A stretch of 64,000 nucleotides of DNA, from assembly GCF_021390435.2 (NCBI RefSeq), contig NZ_JAJVCN010000001.1:1302001-1366000 (forward strand), given 5' to 3'. This document shows positions 26,195 to 34,391 of the stretch, one piece after another (positions within the stretch are counted from its first letter, which is position 1; each line of letters starts with the position of its first letter). The translations under genes were made by a program, and so were the position numbers. This stretch comes from Kibdelosporangium philippinense. Its GTDB lineage: Bacteria; Actinomycetota; Actinomycetes; Mycobacteriales; Pseudonocardiaceae. The notes below the pieces were generated by a model. That model was not told the DNA's origin. It was given only the letters and a program-made list of their open reading frames with translations, and searched no databases.

Positions 26195-27185
26195 TCGAAG
26201 GCTGTACTGCCTGCTCCACCAACTCGCTGAGCAGGTCTGGATACGAGATACCCGCGTGCTGTGCCATCAACGGATAGGTGCTCGACGGTGTCATGCCAGT
26301 GATCGTGTTGATCTCCAGCAGCAGTGGCTGTCCGTCGTCGGGCACAAGGAAGTCGAATCGGCCATAGCCGGTGAACCGGTACCGTTCGTACAGATCACTG
26401 GCCAAGGCCGCCAGCCGGTCCGTGGCCTGGTCGCTGACCCTTGCCGGGATGTGGAAATGGATTCGGGAGCGGTCGGTGCCGTACTTCGTTTCATGGTCGA
26501 ACCACGTTTGCCCGTCCCGGAAATCCAGTTCCAATGTGGGCAGTACGCGATAGTCGCTCCAGTGTCCCAAGATGCCGACCTGCACCTCGGTACCGTGCAC
26601 GAACCGTTCGACAAGGACCCGATCGTCCAACGCGAACGCCATCTCCAGTCCAGCTGCGATCTCGGCCCTGCTCGTCGTCACGCTGACGCCGACGCTCGAC
26701 CCGTGCCGTGCCGGCTTGATCACGGCGCGGGTCCCCAGCCTGGCGATCAGATCCGCGATGACCCGATCTTCCATGTCCAGGTAGCGTGGACGGTTGACAC
26801 AGACGAAGTCCGGCGTCGGGATCTGGTGGATCTGGAACTGCCACTTGGACAACACCTTGTCCATGAAGATGGCCGACGTGTCGACCTTCGGCCCGGTGTA
26901 CGGAACACCGTGCGCCTCAAGCAAACCCTGGACGATTCCGTCCTCGCCACCGATGCCGTGCAGCACAAGCAAAGCCGCGTCGATCTGGGCCAGTGCCTCC
27001 GACGGGGTGGTTGTCCGCACGCCTTCGTCGGTGTGCACCGACCACAGGTGGTCGGTCCGGATCTCGATCGCGATCGGGTCGTACGCCGACCGGTCGATGT
27101 ACCGCATCACCTGCTGTGCGCTGCTGACCGAGACGTCCCGCTCGCTCGACCAGCCCCCGTGCAACACGCCGAGTCGAAGTTTCAT
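26148..27185 (-). CDS. D-Ala-D-Ala-ligase-like ATP-grasp enzyme
   Basis: About 345 residues. Ddl family: GVLHGGWSSERDVSVSSA, LHGIGGEDGIVQGLLEAHG, KPARHGSSVGV, the omega-loop region ETKYG and RFDFLVPDDG. The usual NTxPGMT motif reads NTITGMT and continues PSSTYPLMAQ, so it is a divergent paralogue rather than the housekeeping Ddl. ATG 27185 has GAGGGG 6 nt upstream. Last gene of the ThiF operon, 29 nt after the SHMT-like gene. It could ligate a D-amino acid or build a dipeptide in the pathway, or give self-resistance; not decidable from sequence. Confidence 0.85.
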   Translation of the reverse strand: MKLRLGVLHGGWSSERDVSVSSAQQVMRYIDRSAYDPIAIEIRTDHLWSVHTDEGVRTTTPSEALAQIDAALLVLHGIGGEDGIVQGLLEAHGVPYTGPKVDTSAIFMDKVLSKWQFQIHQIPTPDFVCVNRPRYLDMEDRVIADLIARLGTRAVIKPARHGSSVGVSVTTSRAEIAAGLEMAFALDDRVLVERFVHGTEVQVGILGHWSDYRVLPTLELDFRDGQTWFDHETKYGTDRSRIHFHIPARVSDQATDRLAALASDLYERYRFTGYGRFDFLVPDDGQPLLLEINTITGMTPSSTYPLMAQHAGISYPDLLSELVEQAVQPSITAPRRSLTANAVPS

Positions 27186-27214
27186 CGTCATCCCCTCAGA
27201 ATCGTTGTGTGACT

Positions 27215-28558
27215 TCAGATCGTGGGGTGCGCTTGGCACAGATAGCGCACATATTCGGTGAGCGCGGTGCGCACGTGACCGTTGCTGGCGGGATCGACCG
27301 CGGACGCGAGGACCGCGCAGATCTTCCCGATCAGCTCGCCAACCCGGTCCGCGGGCACGTCACGCAAGGCGATCTCGTTGGTGCCAAGGCGAAGTCCACT
27401 GGCCACAGTGGCCGGTCGTGGATCGCCCGGAATGCGGTTGCGGTTGACGAGCACATCGCAGTCACTGAGCAGATCCTCGGCCAGCTTGCCGGTCAAGTGC
27501 TCGTGCGGCCGCAGGTCGACCATGACCATATGCGTATCCGTGCCGCCCGTGACGACCGGGAAGCCTTGTCCTGTCAGCTCTTTGGCCACAACATCGGCCA
27601 GGTAACGGATCCGGGCACCCCATTCGGCGAACTCCGGTGTGGCTGCCTGCCGGAGCGCGACAGCTTTCGCCGCGATGCTCGCGAAGTTCGGCGTGCCTTG
27701 GAATCCGGGGAACACCGCACGGTCGATCAGCCCGCGTACCGTGCCCTTCGAATCGCGCAGGCGCTCGCCCGCGCGCTCACCGAACAGGATCAGGCCGCCT
27801 CGAGGACCGCGCAGTTGCTTGTACGTGCTGGTCGTCGTGAAGTGTGCGTGGTCGATCGGGCTCGCGTGGTGCCCGCTCACGACCAGCCCGCTGATGTGGC
27901 TGATGTCGGCGAGCAGATAGGCGTCCACCTCGTCCGCGATCGCGCGGAACCGGGCGAAGTCGATGGCACGCGGATACGAACTCGCGCCACAGATGATCAT
28001 CCTCGGCTGGATTTCCCTGGCAGTACGGCGAATCTCGTCGTAGTCCAGCCAGCCGTCCGGCGTGACACCGTAGTGCGTGACGTCGAAATACCGGCCGGTC
28101 ACCGAGGCGGACGAACCGTGGGTGAGGTGACCGCCAGCGTCGAGGTCCATGCTCAGCACCCGGTCACCGGGATTGAGGACCGAGAAAAGGATGGCCAGGT
28201 TGGCCGACGATCCCGAATGCGGCTGCACATTGGCGTGCTCGGCCTTGAACAGCTCAGTGGCACGCGTGATCGCGAGCTCTTCGAGGGCGTCGGCGTTTCT
28301 GGCGCCGGAATGGAACCGCCTGCCTGGATATCCTTCGGCGGTGACCGCGCCGAAGTGGGTTCCTTCGGCCAGCAGCGTGCCAGGGTGTGCCGGACTCGAC
28401 GAGGCCACCAGGCTCACGGTCGTGTTCTGGTACGTGGATTCTTCGACCAGCAGCCGGGCCAGTTCGCGGTCGTGCGCCGACAAGTGCTGCCATGCCTGTG
28501 AAAGCGTTTGGTCGTACTGTTCGACCATGATGTCGACGAACGGGGTTGTGATCGTCAC
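27215..28558 (-). CDS. SHMT-like PLP-dependent enzyme
   Basis: About 447 residues, fold-type I, serine hydroxymethyltransferase family (GSSANLAILFSVLNPGDRVL, ADISHISGLV). The PLP-lysine motif reads TTSTYKQLRGPRGG, whereas housekeeping GlyA has TTTTHKTLRGPRGG: the His next to the lysine is replaced by Tyr. This points to a specialised member (alpha-methylserine-type hydroxymethyltransferase, transaldolase or aldolase are known family variants). GTG start with GGAGG 9 nt upstream, overlapping the DUF3100 stop by 4 nt. Confidence 0.85.
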   Translation of the reverse strand: MTITTPFVDIMVEQYDQTLSQAWQHLSAHDRELARLLVEESTYQNTTVSLVASSSPAHPGTLLAEGTHFGAVTAEGYPGRRFHSGARNADALEELAITRATELFKAEHANVQPHSGSSANLAILFSVLNPGDRVLSMDLDAGGHLTHGSSASVTGRYFDVTHYGVTPDGWLDYDEIRRTAREIQPRMIICGASSYPRAIDFARFRAIADEVDAYLLADISHISGLVVSGHHASPIDHAHFTTTSTYKQLRGPRGGLILFGERAGERLRDSKGTVRGLIDRAVFPGFQGTPNFASIAAKAVALRQAATPEFAEWGARIRYLADVVAKELTGQGFPVVTGGTDTHMVMVDLRPHEHLTGKLAEDLLSDCDVLVNRNRIPGDPRPATVASGLRLGTNEIALRDVPADRVGELIGKICAVLASAVDPASNGHVRTALTEYVRYLCQAHPTI

Positions 28559-29838
28559 TTGCTGATTCCTCCCAGATACAGCGCGAATTGAGCGAGAAGC
28601 GCGGATGTGAAGAACGAACCGGCGAACACGAGGAATGCGACGATGACAGCGCGCCAGCTCAGCGTCCGAAGCACCTTGAGCTGACGGGCGGTCACGACGA
28701 GCCCAGCCCAGCCGAGCGCGACCGTCGCGAGAGCCATAATGTCCACACTGGACATAAGTTGGGTCATTGTTCCTGACCAAGGCAACCAGGGCGCGGTAAA
28801 GAGCGCGCCGATCACCGCGGCCCACAAAACGCCTGGCATGTAACGGGATGTGCGTCTTCCGAGTGTCGTCGCTGACATCGCGGTCGCCAGTAGCACAATC
28901 AATCCGACCAGTTGCGACGCCGACGGACCCGTCTTCCATGCTGATACGACTGCCACGCAGATAAAGGCCGCCGCGGCGAGGAACAATGGCCGGGGGATGG
29001 CTCGCGCTGAGTTCTCTACAGCCTGGGGCGCAGCGGCCTGCGTACGTGGTCGGCGCGAGAATCTTTCCAGTACGGGAAGAACCACGAACGCGCCGAGCAC
29101 AATTGTGGTCACGTAAGTGAGTACGTCGCTTGCCGTGGCCAACGCGATGACGTCGTCCTGGCTCAGGTCGTGACTGTTGTGTGCCAACGAACCCGCGCAC
29201 GACATGGTCATTCCGCCGCTTCCGACACCGCATGCCATGGCCAACGCGGTCGTGCTGAAGATCGGGATCGCGGCACCCAGTCCGGCCAGCACGGAAAAGA
29301 ACAGCGAGCCGAACAGCGTGCCGCAGATGTAGGTGGCCAGGACGCCCGAACCTTCCGGCCCGCCGATGCCGTAACGCTCGGAGATCAACGCGATGCTCGG
29401 TTCCCGCCCGATGGAAAACGTCGCGCCGATGGCAGCGCGCTGGAACCCGAGCATCATGGCTACGGGGAAGGCAAGCAGCGCGGTGCCGATCTTGCCGAGG
29501 CTCTGCAGCAACACGGCGGGCCCGGCCTCGATGATGATCGGCAACGCCGCGCCGAGCACGGTCCCCGCACGCGCGACGAAGATCACCGCAAGCAGTTGCA
29601 GCACTGCGCCTGCGATGGGCCACAATCTGCTCGCAGCGTCGGGACGCACTGCCCCGATCCCGAGATTCGTGATCAGCGTGGCGACGAAGGCGAAGAACAA
29701 TGGCAGCAGCACAAGCGAGAACGAGCCAAGCTTGAATTCCTGTGCGCCCAACGTCTCAGCGCAGACGCAAACCGCCGTGACGCCAAGGCCGAGGAGGAGG
29801 ATCTGGGTGGTGCCCGACTGGGTTGTGCTGGTCTTCAC
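28555..29838 (-). CDS. DUF3100 family membrane protein
   Basis: About 427 residues, ten to twelve membrane segments, conserved core GFQRAAIGATFSIGREPS, then GPEGSGVLATYICGTLFGS and ACGVGSGGMT. I recognise the family as DUF3100, putative transporters of unknown substrate that often sit near amino-acid or peptide metabolism genes. The GTG start overlaps the methyltransferase stop (GTGA) and its own stop overlaps the SHMT-like start, so it is translationally coupled on both sides. Likely importer or exporter for a pathway substrate (inference). Confidence 0.78.
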   Translation of the reverse strand: MKTSTTQSGTTQILLLGLGVTAVCVCAETLGAQEFKLGSFSLVLLPLFFAFVATLITNLGIGAVRPDAASRLWPIAGAVLQLLAVIFVARAGTVLGAALPIIIEAGPAVLLQSLGKIGTALLAFPVAMMLGFQRAAIGATFSIGREPSIALISERYGIGGPEGSGVLATYICGTLFGSLFFSVLAGLGAAIPIFSTTALAMACGVGSGGMTMSCAGSLAHNSHDLSQDDVIALATASDVLTYVTTIVLGAFVVLPVLERFSRRPRTQAAAPQAVENSARAIPRPLFLAAAAFICVAVVSAWKTGPSASQLVGLIVLLATAMSATTLGRRTSRYMPGVLWAAVIGALFTAPWLPWSGTMTQLMSSVDIMALATVALGWAGLVVTARQLKVLRTLSWRAVIVAFLVFAGSFFTSALLAQFALYLGGISK

Positions 29839-30614
29839 TTCGTGGCCCCGGACTTCCGCAGTACGACGATGTGGTTGTCGCTTGTGGACGTGAACTCTGC
29901 CTCGTTCCAGTCCGAGTACTCTTCTGCGACAACGAGTCCGGCGCGATCTGCGAGCAGGTGCAGCTCTGCTGGCCAGAGGTAGCGCATCGTCACCGGACGC
30001 GTCGATATCTGTCCATCTGACACGCTCATGTGGATGTTGCGCAGGATCTGCTCGTGCAAGCTGATCGTGCCCGCGGTCAATTCCGCTGACACCGCACCGA
30101 CTTCCCGTACGGACAACCTGCTGTCGTCGCGCCCGTACGCGCGGACGAGCCAACTCGCAGCCGTGTTTTCAAGCAGCACAAGCCCATTCGGGTTCAGGTA
30201 TTCCGCAGCGCGGCAGAGGGCCGCTTGCTGCGCCTCCTGGGTGTGCGTGTGATAGAGCGTGTTGTAGATGCAGATGACCGCGTCGAACGTGCCGAGGTCA
30301 TGTGGTTCGGTGAAGGTGCCTTCTACCAGGGTCATCCGTTGTGACTCCGGCTGTCCTGCCAGCCGGGCTAGCATGTCACCGCTGAGGTCGATTCCGGTGA
30401 TCTGAAATCCATTGCGGCTCAATGGAATGGCCAGCCTGCCCGTACCGATGCCGAATTCCAGCACCCGGCCTGCCCGCAGGACGCGGTCGGCGACGAATCT
30501 CGTCAATGGCGCGTCGTCCGCTATGTGGGGCGCCCGCTCGTCGTACTGAGGTGCGTGGATGGCGAATTCGTCCCGGACACGGTGGATGAACTGGTTGAAG
30601 TCGTTTCTGCGCAC
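29835..30614 (-). CDS. SAM-dependent methyltransferase
   Basis: About 259 residues, class I Rossmann methyltransferase: SAM motif I VLEFGIGTGRLAIPL, motif II ITGIDLSGDML, DAVICIYNTLYH after strand 4, and NGLVLLENT. No ATG is available; GTG 30614 (or 30617) gives a natural N-terminus (RRNDFNQFIHRVRDEFA) but overlaps the ThiF gene by 94 nt. Probably methylates the pathway product. Start moderately uncertain. Confidence 0.8.
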   Translation of the reverse strand: MRRNDFNQFIHRVRDEFAIHAPQYDERAPHIADDAPLTRFVADRVLRAGRVLEFGIGTGRLAIPLSRNGFQITGIDLSGDMLARLAGQPESQRMTLVEGTFTEPHDLGTFDAVICIYNTLYHTHTQEAQQAALCRAAEYLNPNGLVLLENTAASWLVRAYGRDDSRLSVREVGAVSAELTAGTISLHEQILRNIHMSVSDGQISTRPVTMRYLWPAELHLLADRAGLVVAEEYSDWNEAEFTSTSDNHIVVLRKSGATK

Positions 30615-31732
30615 CACGGGCAGTCGGGGTCCTTGTCGAATTGGTCGATTGTGGTTTCGTAGGTCCGCAGGGACACGCCGTATCGCTTGCCGATCAGCGC
30701 GGGCTCCGCGTATCCGCTTGCCAAGGTCAACGCCTCGTTCGCGGCGAGCCCCGCGATCGCGCTGAGAGAAGGCGCGCTCTGCCAGGCATTCACCTTGCGC
30801 AGCGGGATCACCTGCACGTTGACCTTGCGCAACGCGGAAATCGTCTCGTCGACGCCCCACCACAGTTTCTGCAAGCGCGGGCGGACGCAACGCAGACACG
30901 GCCCGCTACCGTCGTTTGTGTACAGTGGCCCGACCGCGATGTCGAACGGATCTCCGGCGATCTCGAGGATCGGGATGCCGCGTTCGAACGCGACCCGGTG
31001 CACGACTTCCTCGGCAGTCCCCTTCACGAAGTGCGACTGGTTGGCCCAGCACAAGCAGACCAGCGTCGCATCCTCAAGGACACGTTCGACCTGGGCGCGG
31101 TCCGGTTCGATGAACTCCTGCACCACGTCGACGTGCACGTGCGGATTGATCCGGTTCAGCGCGGTCTTCGCGGCGAGTACTTTCGGCAGTCCGACCGACG
31201 AGTCGTCGTAGAGCACCTGGCGGTTCAAATTGGACAGTTCAACGTGGTCGGCGTCAACGACCCGGATCGTGCCGAAACCACTCAACGCGAGGTTCAACGC
31301 CATCCAGGTTCCCCAGCCGCCCATCCCGAGTACGCAGACCACTTGGGATTTCAGGCGTTCCTGGTACACGAAGCCCGGCTCGCCGTGTGTCTCATGTGCT
31401 GAGAACTGAAGTTGTTGCCGGTCATAACGTTCGATCTCGGCACTACTGAGCACAGTGGACTCGCGGGCGCCGTCGTCGAGCAGCTTCGCGGCCGCGAGCT
31501 TGTCGAGAACCGTGCGGACTTCGGCTTCGCTGACCGGATGTTCGCGTTGCAGTGCGCGGAGAATCCTTGGCAGCGTGCGGGTTCCGTCCAACAGGAGCAA
31601 GAGGTCGACGAGCGCTTGGCCTGCGTCGCGCACGATGTACGCGTGACCTGCCAGTTCGCCGATCGCTACCTGGCCGTCTGGGGTTCTGGTGATGGAGTGC
31701 GAGAGCTTCAACCGTGGCTTGACGTAGTCCAT
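30521..31732 (-). CDS. PqqD-like/ThiF (MccB/PaaA-type) adenylating enzyme
   Basis: About 403 residues. Residues 1-90 look like a winged-helix peptide-binding clamp (PqqD/RRE-like: SITRTPDGQVAIGELAGHAY, LPRILRALQREHPVSEAEVR). Residues 125-380 are an E1/ThiF adenylation domain: nucleotide loop VLGMGGWGTWMALNLALSG, then VVDADHVELSNLNRQVLY, and two CxxC zinc pairs (GPCLRCVRP, DCPWCAE). This architecture is that of MccB (microcin C) and PaaA (pantocin A), which adenylate carboxylates of a short precursor peptide. The last 25 residues are Ser/Thr-rich and overlap the methyltransferase start. It directly follows the candidate precursor gene. Confidence 0.87.
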   Translation of the reverse strand: MDYVKPRLKLSHSITRTPDGQVAIGELAGHAYIVRDAGQALVDLLLLLDGTRTLPRILRALQREHPVSEAEVRTVLDKLAAAKLLDDGARESTVLSSAEIERYDRQQLQFSAHETHGEPGFVYQERLKSQVVCVLGMGGWGTWMALNLALSGFGTIRVVDADHVELSNLNRQVLYDDSSVGLPKVLAAKTALNRINPHVHVDVVQEFIEPDRAQVERVLEDATLVCLCWANQSHFVKGTAEEVVHRVAFERGIPILEIAGDPFDIAVGPLYTNDGSGPCLRCVRPRLQKLWWGVDETISALRKVNVQVIPLRKVNAWQSAPSLSAIAGLAANEALTLASGYAEPALIGKRYGVSLRTYETTIDQFDKDPDCPWCAETTSTSSSTVSGTNSPSTHLSTTSGRPT

Positions 31733-31754
31733 GGCTCTTTCACTGGGCTCGTAA

Positions 31755-31783
31755 GGGGGCGCCCGGATCGCCCGGACGCCCCC
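31755..31783 (-). terminator. Hairpin/attenuator between precursor and ThiF gene
   Basis: Stem of 12 bp, loop of 5. In minus-strand RNA the single imperfect position is a G-U wobble (GGGGGCGUCCGG pairs with CCGGGCGCCCCC). It lies between the small ORF stop (31804) and the ThiF start (31732), where RiPP operons often attenuate so that precursor exceeds enzyme. Confidence 0.65.
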
Positions 31784-31803
31784 GGGCTTGTGTTCCTCGC
31801 GTG

Positions 31804-31902
31804 TTACGAGTTGTCGGCGAGCTCGCGGTTCTCGTAGTACATGCTCGCTTCCTCAGAAACCAGCGCGATGCGCTGCTCAATTGGCTCCAGCTCGAATTCC
31901 AT
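31804..31902 (-). CDS. Candidate RiPP precursor peptide, 32 residues
   Basis: Short ORF: ATG 31902, AAAGGG 10 nt upstream, TAA stop at 31804, ending 71 nt before the ThiF gene on the same strand. Acidic N-terminal half (MEFELEPIEQ as residues 1-10) like a leader, then SEEASMYYEN at residues 16-25 and ELADNS at the C-terminus. The pantocin A precursor PaaP is about 30 residues with a central Glu-Glu-Asn that its ThiF enzyme cyclises; here Glu17-Glu18 lies at the matching place. A second ATG (31909) in another frame encodes a 10-residue peptide ending GAN (see findings). Functional assignment is inference. Confidence 0.6.
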   Translation of the reverse strand: MEFELEPIEQRIALVSEEASMYYENRELADNS

Positions 31903-31987
31903 CGTGCATTCGCCCTTTCTGTCGGATTTGTGCGACTCCGGCCGCGCGAACGACGTTACCGACAGGGGCAGGGGTGGACGAGAGGAA

Positions 31988-32002
31988 TACGACTTTGTCG
32001 TA
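31988..32002. promoter_or_regulatory. Inverted repeat in divergent promoter region
   Basis: TACGAC-TTT-GTCGTA, perfect 6-bp arms, in the 270-bp gap between the precursor gene (minus) and the LuxR gene (plus). Good candidate binding site for the LuxR-type regulator. Confidence 0.5.
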
Positions 32003-32172
32003 CGCGGGTACTGCTAATTTCTGTCACCGGCTCGGAAAATAGAGCTGCCGAAGAATGTGGGCCGGGTCACGGGGCGGCCTCCGGGGATCATCCTACCGGT
32101 GGCTCACCGGATGCCGCCGGTCGGCGTAGAGTCGTGGGGTCGGTCCTACGAGCTGTGCCTGGGGGAACAGCA

Positions 32173-33156
32173 ATGCGTGAGTATGTCGACCAGTTCTCGC
32201 CCGAGGTCGCGTCGGTCGTCCGTGATGTGGACAGGCGTACCCGTACCATCACCGCAGCCAACCGGTTCGAGCTGTACGACAAGCTCAGGGCGGCGATGGG
32301 TACATTGTGGACAGTGGACTCGTTCGTGGTCTCGTTGCTCAGGTCGGACAATGTGGTGATCTTTCCCTACAGTTTCGACGAGGGAAAACATCTGCCGCCG
32401 GATTTTCACACGTACGGCAGCAAGGGGTTCACGGCGTGGATGGTGCGCAACCGGCGCACGTACCGCTATCGCATGGACAACGGCAAGATCCTGCACCGCG
32501 GCTACCGGTTCGGCGACTCCGGCCGGTTGTCGAAGGACGCGGTCATCGTGCCCCTGCTCGACCAGCAAGGACACGTGTTCGGCACCGTAGCGATGTACGC
32601 CTACCTACCGAACGTTTATGACAACGAGGCTGTGGCCGCGTTCGAGTACCTCGTCAGCCAGTTGGCGAAGAACCTGCTCACCGGGGTGCGGCGCGAGCTC
32701 GGCCCGGGTTCGTCCGGCGACACGTATTCGGGTCTGCTGATCGACCTGATCGGCGACTTCACCGATGATCTTCAGCAGATGACCGGGTCGATCGATCAGA
32801 TCATGGCAGGGGAGACCGACGACGTCGGCAAGCTCAAGCGGGACCTGAGTGCCTTCCAGGCGTTGTGCCGCGACGTCAACGTCAAGGCCGTCGAACTGAT
32901 CGCCAGTCGCAGTGTGGATGCGGCACGGTTGATGAACCTGTTGACGCCAAAGGAAAAGACTGTCGCGTCGCTGATCGCGCACGGAATGACCAACCGCGAT
33001 CTGGCAGGCAAGCTCTCCATCTCCGAGGCGACGGCGAAGACACACATCACCCGGATACTCAAGAAGTTCAACGTCCGGCAGCGTTCGGAGATCGCCGCGC
33101 GGATCTTTCCGATGGTCCAGTTCGGTGGCGCGTTCCACCTGGCGGACCCCCAGTAG
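32173..33156 (+). CDS. GAF-domain LuxR family regulator
   Basis: About 327 residues. A GAF-like sensor occupies residues 20-170 (SFVVSLLRSDNVVIFPYSFD, VIVPLLDQQGHVFGTVAMYA), followed by a short helical linker and a C-terminal LuxR/NarL helix-turn-helix (LLTPKEKTVASLIAHGMTN, SISEATAKTHITRILKKFNV). GGGGGAA precedes the ATG. Divergent from the precursor-ThiF operon, so it is the likely pathway activator. No receiver domain, so not a classical response regulator. Confidence 0.85.
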   Translation: MREYVDQFSPEVASVVRDVDRRTRTITAANRFELYDKLRAAMGTLWTVDSFVVSLLRSDNVVIFPYSFDEGKHLPPDFHTYGSKGFTAWMVRNRRTYRYRMDNGKILHRGYRFGDSGRLSKDAVIVPLLDQQGHVFGTVAMYAYLPNVYDNEAVAAFEYLVSQLAKNLLTGVRRELGPGSSGDTYSGLLIDLIGDFTDDLQQMTGSIDQIMAGETDDVGKLKRDLSAFQALCRDVNVKAVELIASRSVDAARLMNLLTPKEKTVASLIAHGMTNRDLAGKLSISEATAKTHITRILKKFNVRQRSEIAARIFPMVQFGGAFHLADPQ

Positions 33157-33195
33157 ACTCCGACTTGACGCATACCTGGGAACGGAGCACTGATT

Positions 33196-33903
33196 TTGAC
33201 CGAGCGGAATTGGCCGGGCGGACCGCATTCACCCCGAATCGGCGAAGATTCGTTCTTCTGTCAGTTTCGTTGCCTCGCAGAACCGAACCTGGCCAGGCGA
33301 ATGTGCGGCCCGACATCGGCTGCGATCGTGCTCGCGCACTACGGGCTGCTGGACGACAAGTGGCATTCCGGTGAGTCGTTGGCACCATTCGTGCGGCTGA
33401 TCCTTGACGAACACGTGGACGGCGACGTCGAGGTGCTGCGACGTCGATACCTCACCGACGGCCAGGATCTGACCGTGACGGTCCGGCGGCTGACGCAGTC
33501 GAGCGACTGCTCGGACGGATCGCTGGTCGAACGTGCCTCTGACGTAGTTGAGTGTGGTGACCAAGCGCGGTTCCACCCCACCTTCACCATGGCAAGCGGA
33601 TACGACCACAGGTTCTCGTCCGAGCTGTTCCAGCGCTTCGGGGTGGAAGCCGAGCTGCGTCACCTCGACGTCGCCGCCCTCGCGACATTGTTCGAAACCG
33701 GCGGCGTGGACTTCTTTCTGGCGTCCGTGCGTAGTGCTTTCTACGAGAGCGGACACGTTGTCGTGATCGACGGCTACCGCGACGGCGTGTTCACGGTCGT
33801 AGACCCATCGGACCCGATCTACCGCGCGTCGGTCCGGTTCTATCCGTCAGATGTGATGTCACACATGTTCAACGGTTACGGCACCGCAATCGCCGGACCT
33901 TAA
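33196..33903 (+). CDS. C39-like papain-fold cysteine peptidase
   Basis: About 235 residues, no signal or membrane segment. Catalytic Cys in MCGPTSAAIVLAHYG, His in ESGHVVVIDGYRDG followed by an acidic residue in FTVVDPSDP, the order of peptidase C39/BtrH-type proteins. TTG start with GGAG 8 nt upstream. It lies 39 nt after the LuxR gene and is probably co-transcribed. In context it could remove the leader of the 32-residue peptide in the cytosol (inference). Confidence 0.75.
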   Translation: MTERNWPGGPHSPRIGEDSFFCQFRCLAEPNLARRMCGPTSAAIVLAHYGLLDDKWHSGESLAPFVRLILDEHVDGDVEVLRRRYLTDGQDLTVTVRRLTQSSDCSDGSLVERASDVVECGDQARFHPTFTMASGYDHRFSSELFQRFGVEAELRHLDVAALATLFETGGVDFFLASVRSAFYESGHVVVIDGYRDGVFTVVDPSDPIYRASVRFYPSDVMSHMFNGYGTAIAGP

Positions 33904-34391
33904 CGTTTGGGCCCAGCAAGGGGAACGGCGAACTTGTCGCCGCTTTTGACCATGGACAGCAAGGGTTTGGTGAGCACGGAAAGCAGCCTGGCCGCGCCGG
34001 AGCGTCCGTTGCGCCTCGCGATGTCCGGCCCGAACGCGCTCATCAACTCGACAATGCCAGGCAGCGGCCGGACGAAGAGAGTGGCCTCGGTGATCTTGCC
34101 TGCGTCATCGAGGTGGAGCAGAGCGGCCTCTTCCAGCTCCTCGTTGCGGATCTTGCCCCGGTAAACCAAAAGCCGCGTCTTCTCGTCCCCGATGTCAACG
34201 TGGAAATCAACGTCCTTGAGGTGCTTGTAGGCAACCTCGATGAGCGGGCGCAGTTCGGCATGCCCCGTGAACCTCACGCGTCGCGTCAGCGGCGAATGCA
34301 GTACGGCGTTCTCGGCGAAGTTGCTCATCGCCAGGTCCACGTCGCCTGTGAGCATGGCTCGTCGGTACCGCTCAGTCGTGGCGTTTGTCAT
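33900..34391 (-). CDS. NTF2/SnoaL-like protein
   Basis: 163 residues: alpha-beta cone fold typical of SnoaL-like/limonene-epoxide-hydrolase-like proteins (MLTGDVDLAMSNFAENAVLH, RFTGHAELRPLIEVAY), with a basic C-terminal tail. The ATG overlaps the upstream TetR stop (ATGA), so it is the effector gene of that two-gene operon. Its 3' end overlaps the convergent peptidase by 4 nt. Substrate unknown. Confidence 0.78.
   Translation of the reverse strand: MTNATTERYRRAMLTGDVDLAMSNFAENAVLHSPLTRRVRFTGHAELRPLIEVAYKHLKDVDFHVDIGDEKTRLLVYRGKIRNEELEEAALLHLDDAGKITEATLFVRPLPGIVELMSAFGPDIARRNGRSGAARLLSVLTKPLLSMVKSGDKFAVPLAGPKR

Noticed and set aside
27215..29623. 802-residue reading of the SHMT-like frame
   Set aside because: The N-terminal 355 residues are Arg/Ala-rich shadow of the DUF3100 gene; GTG 28558 has a good ribosome site and natural N-terminus.
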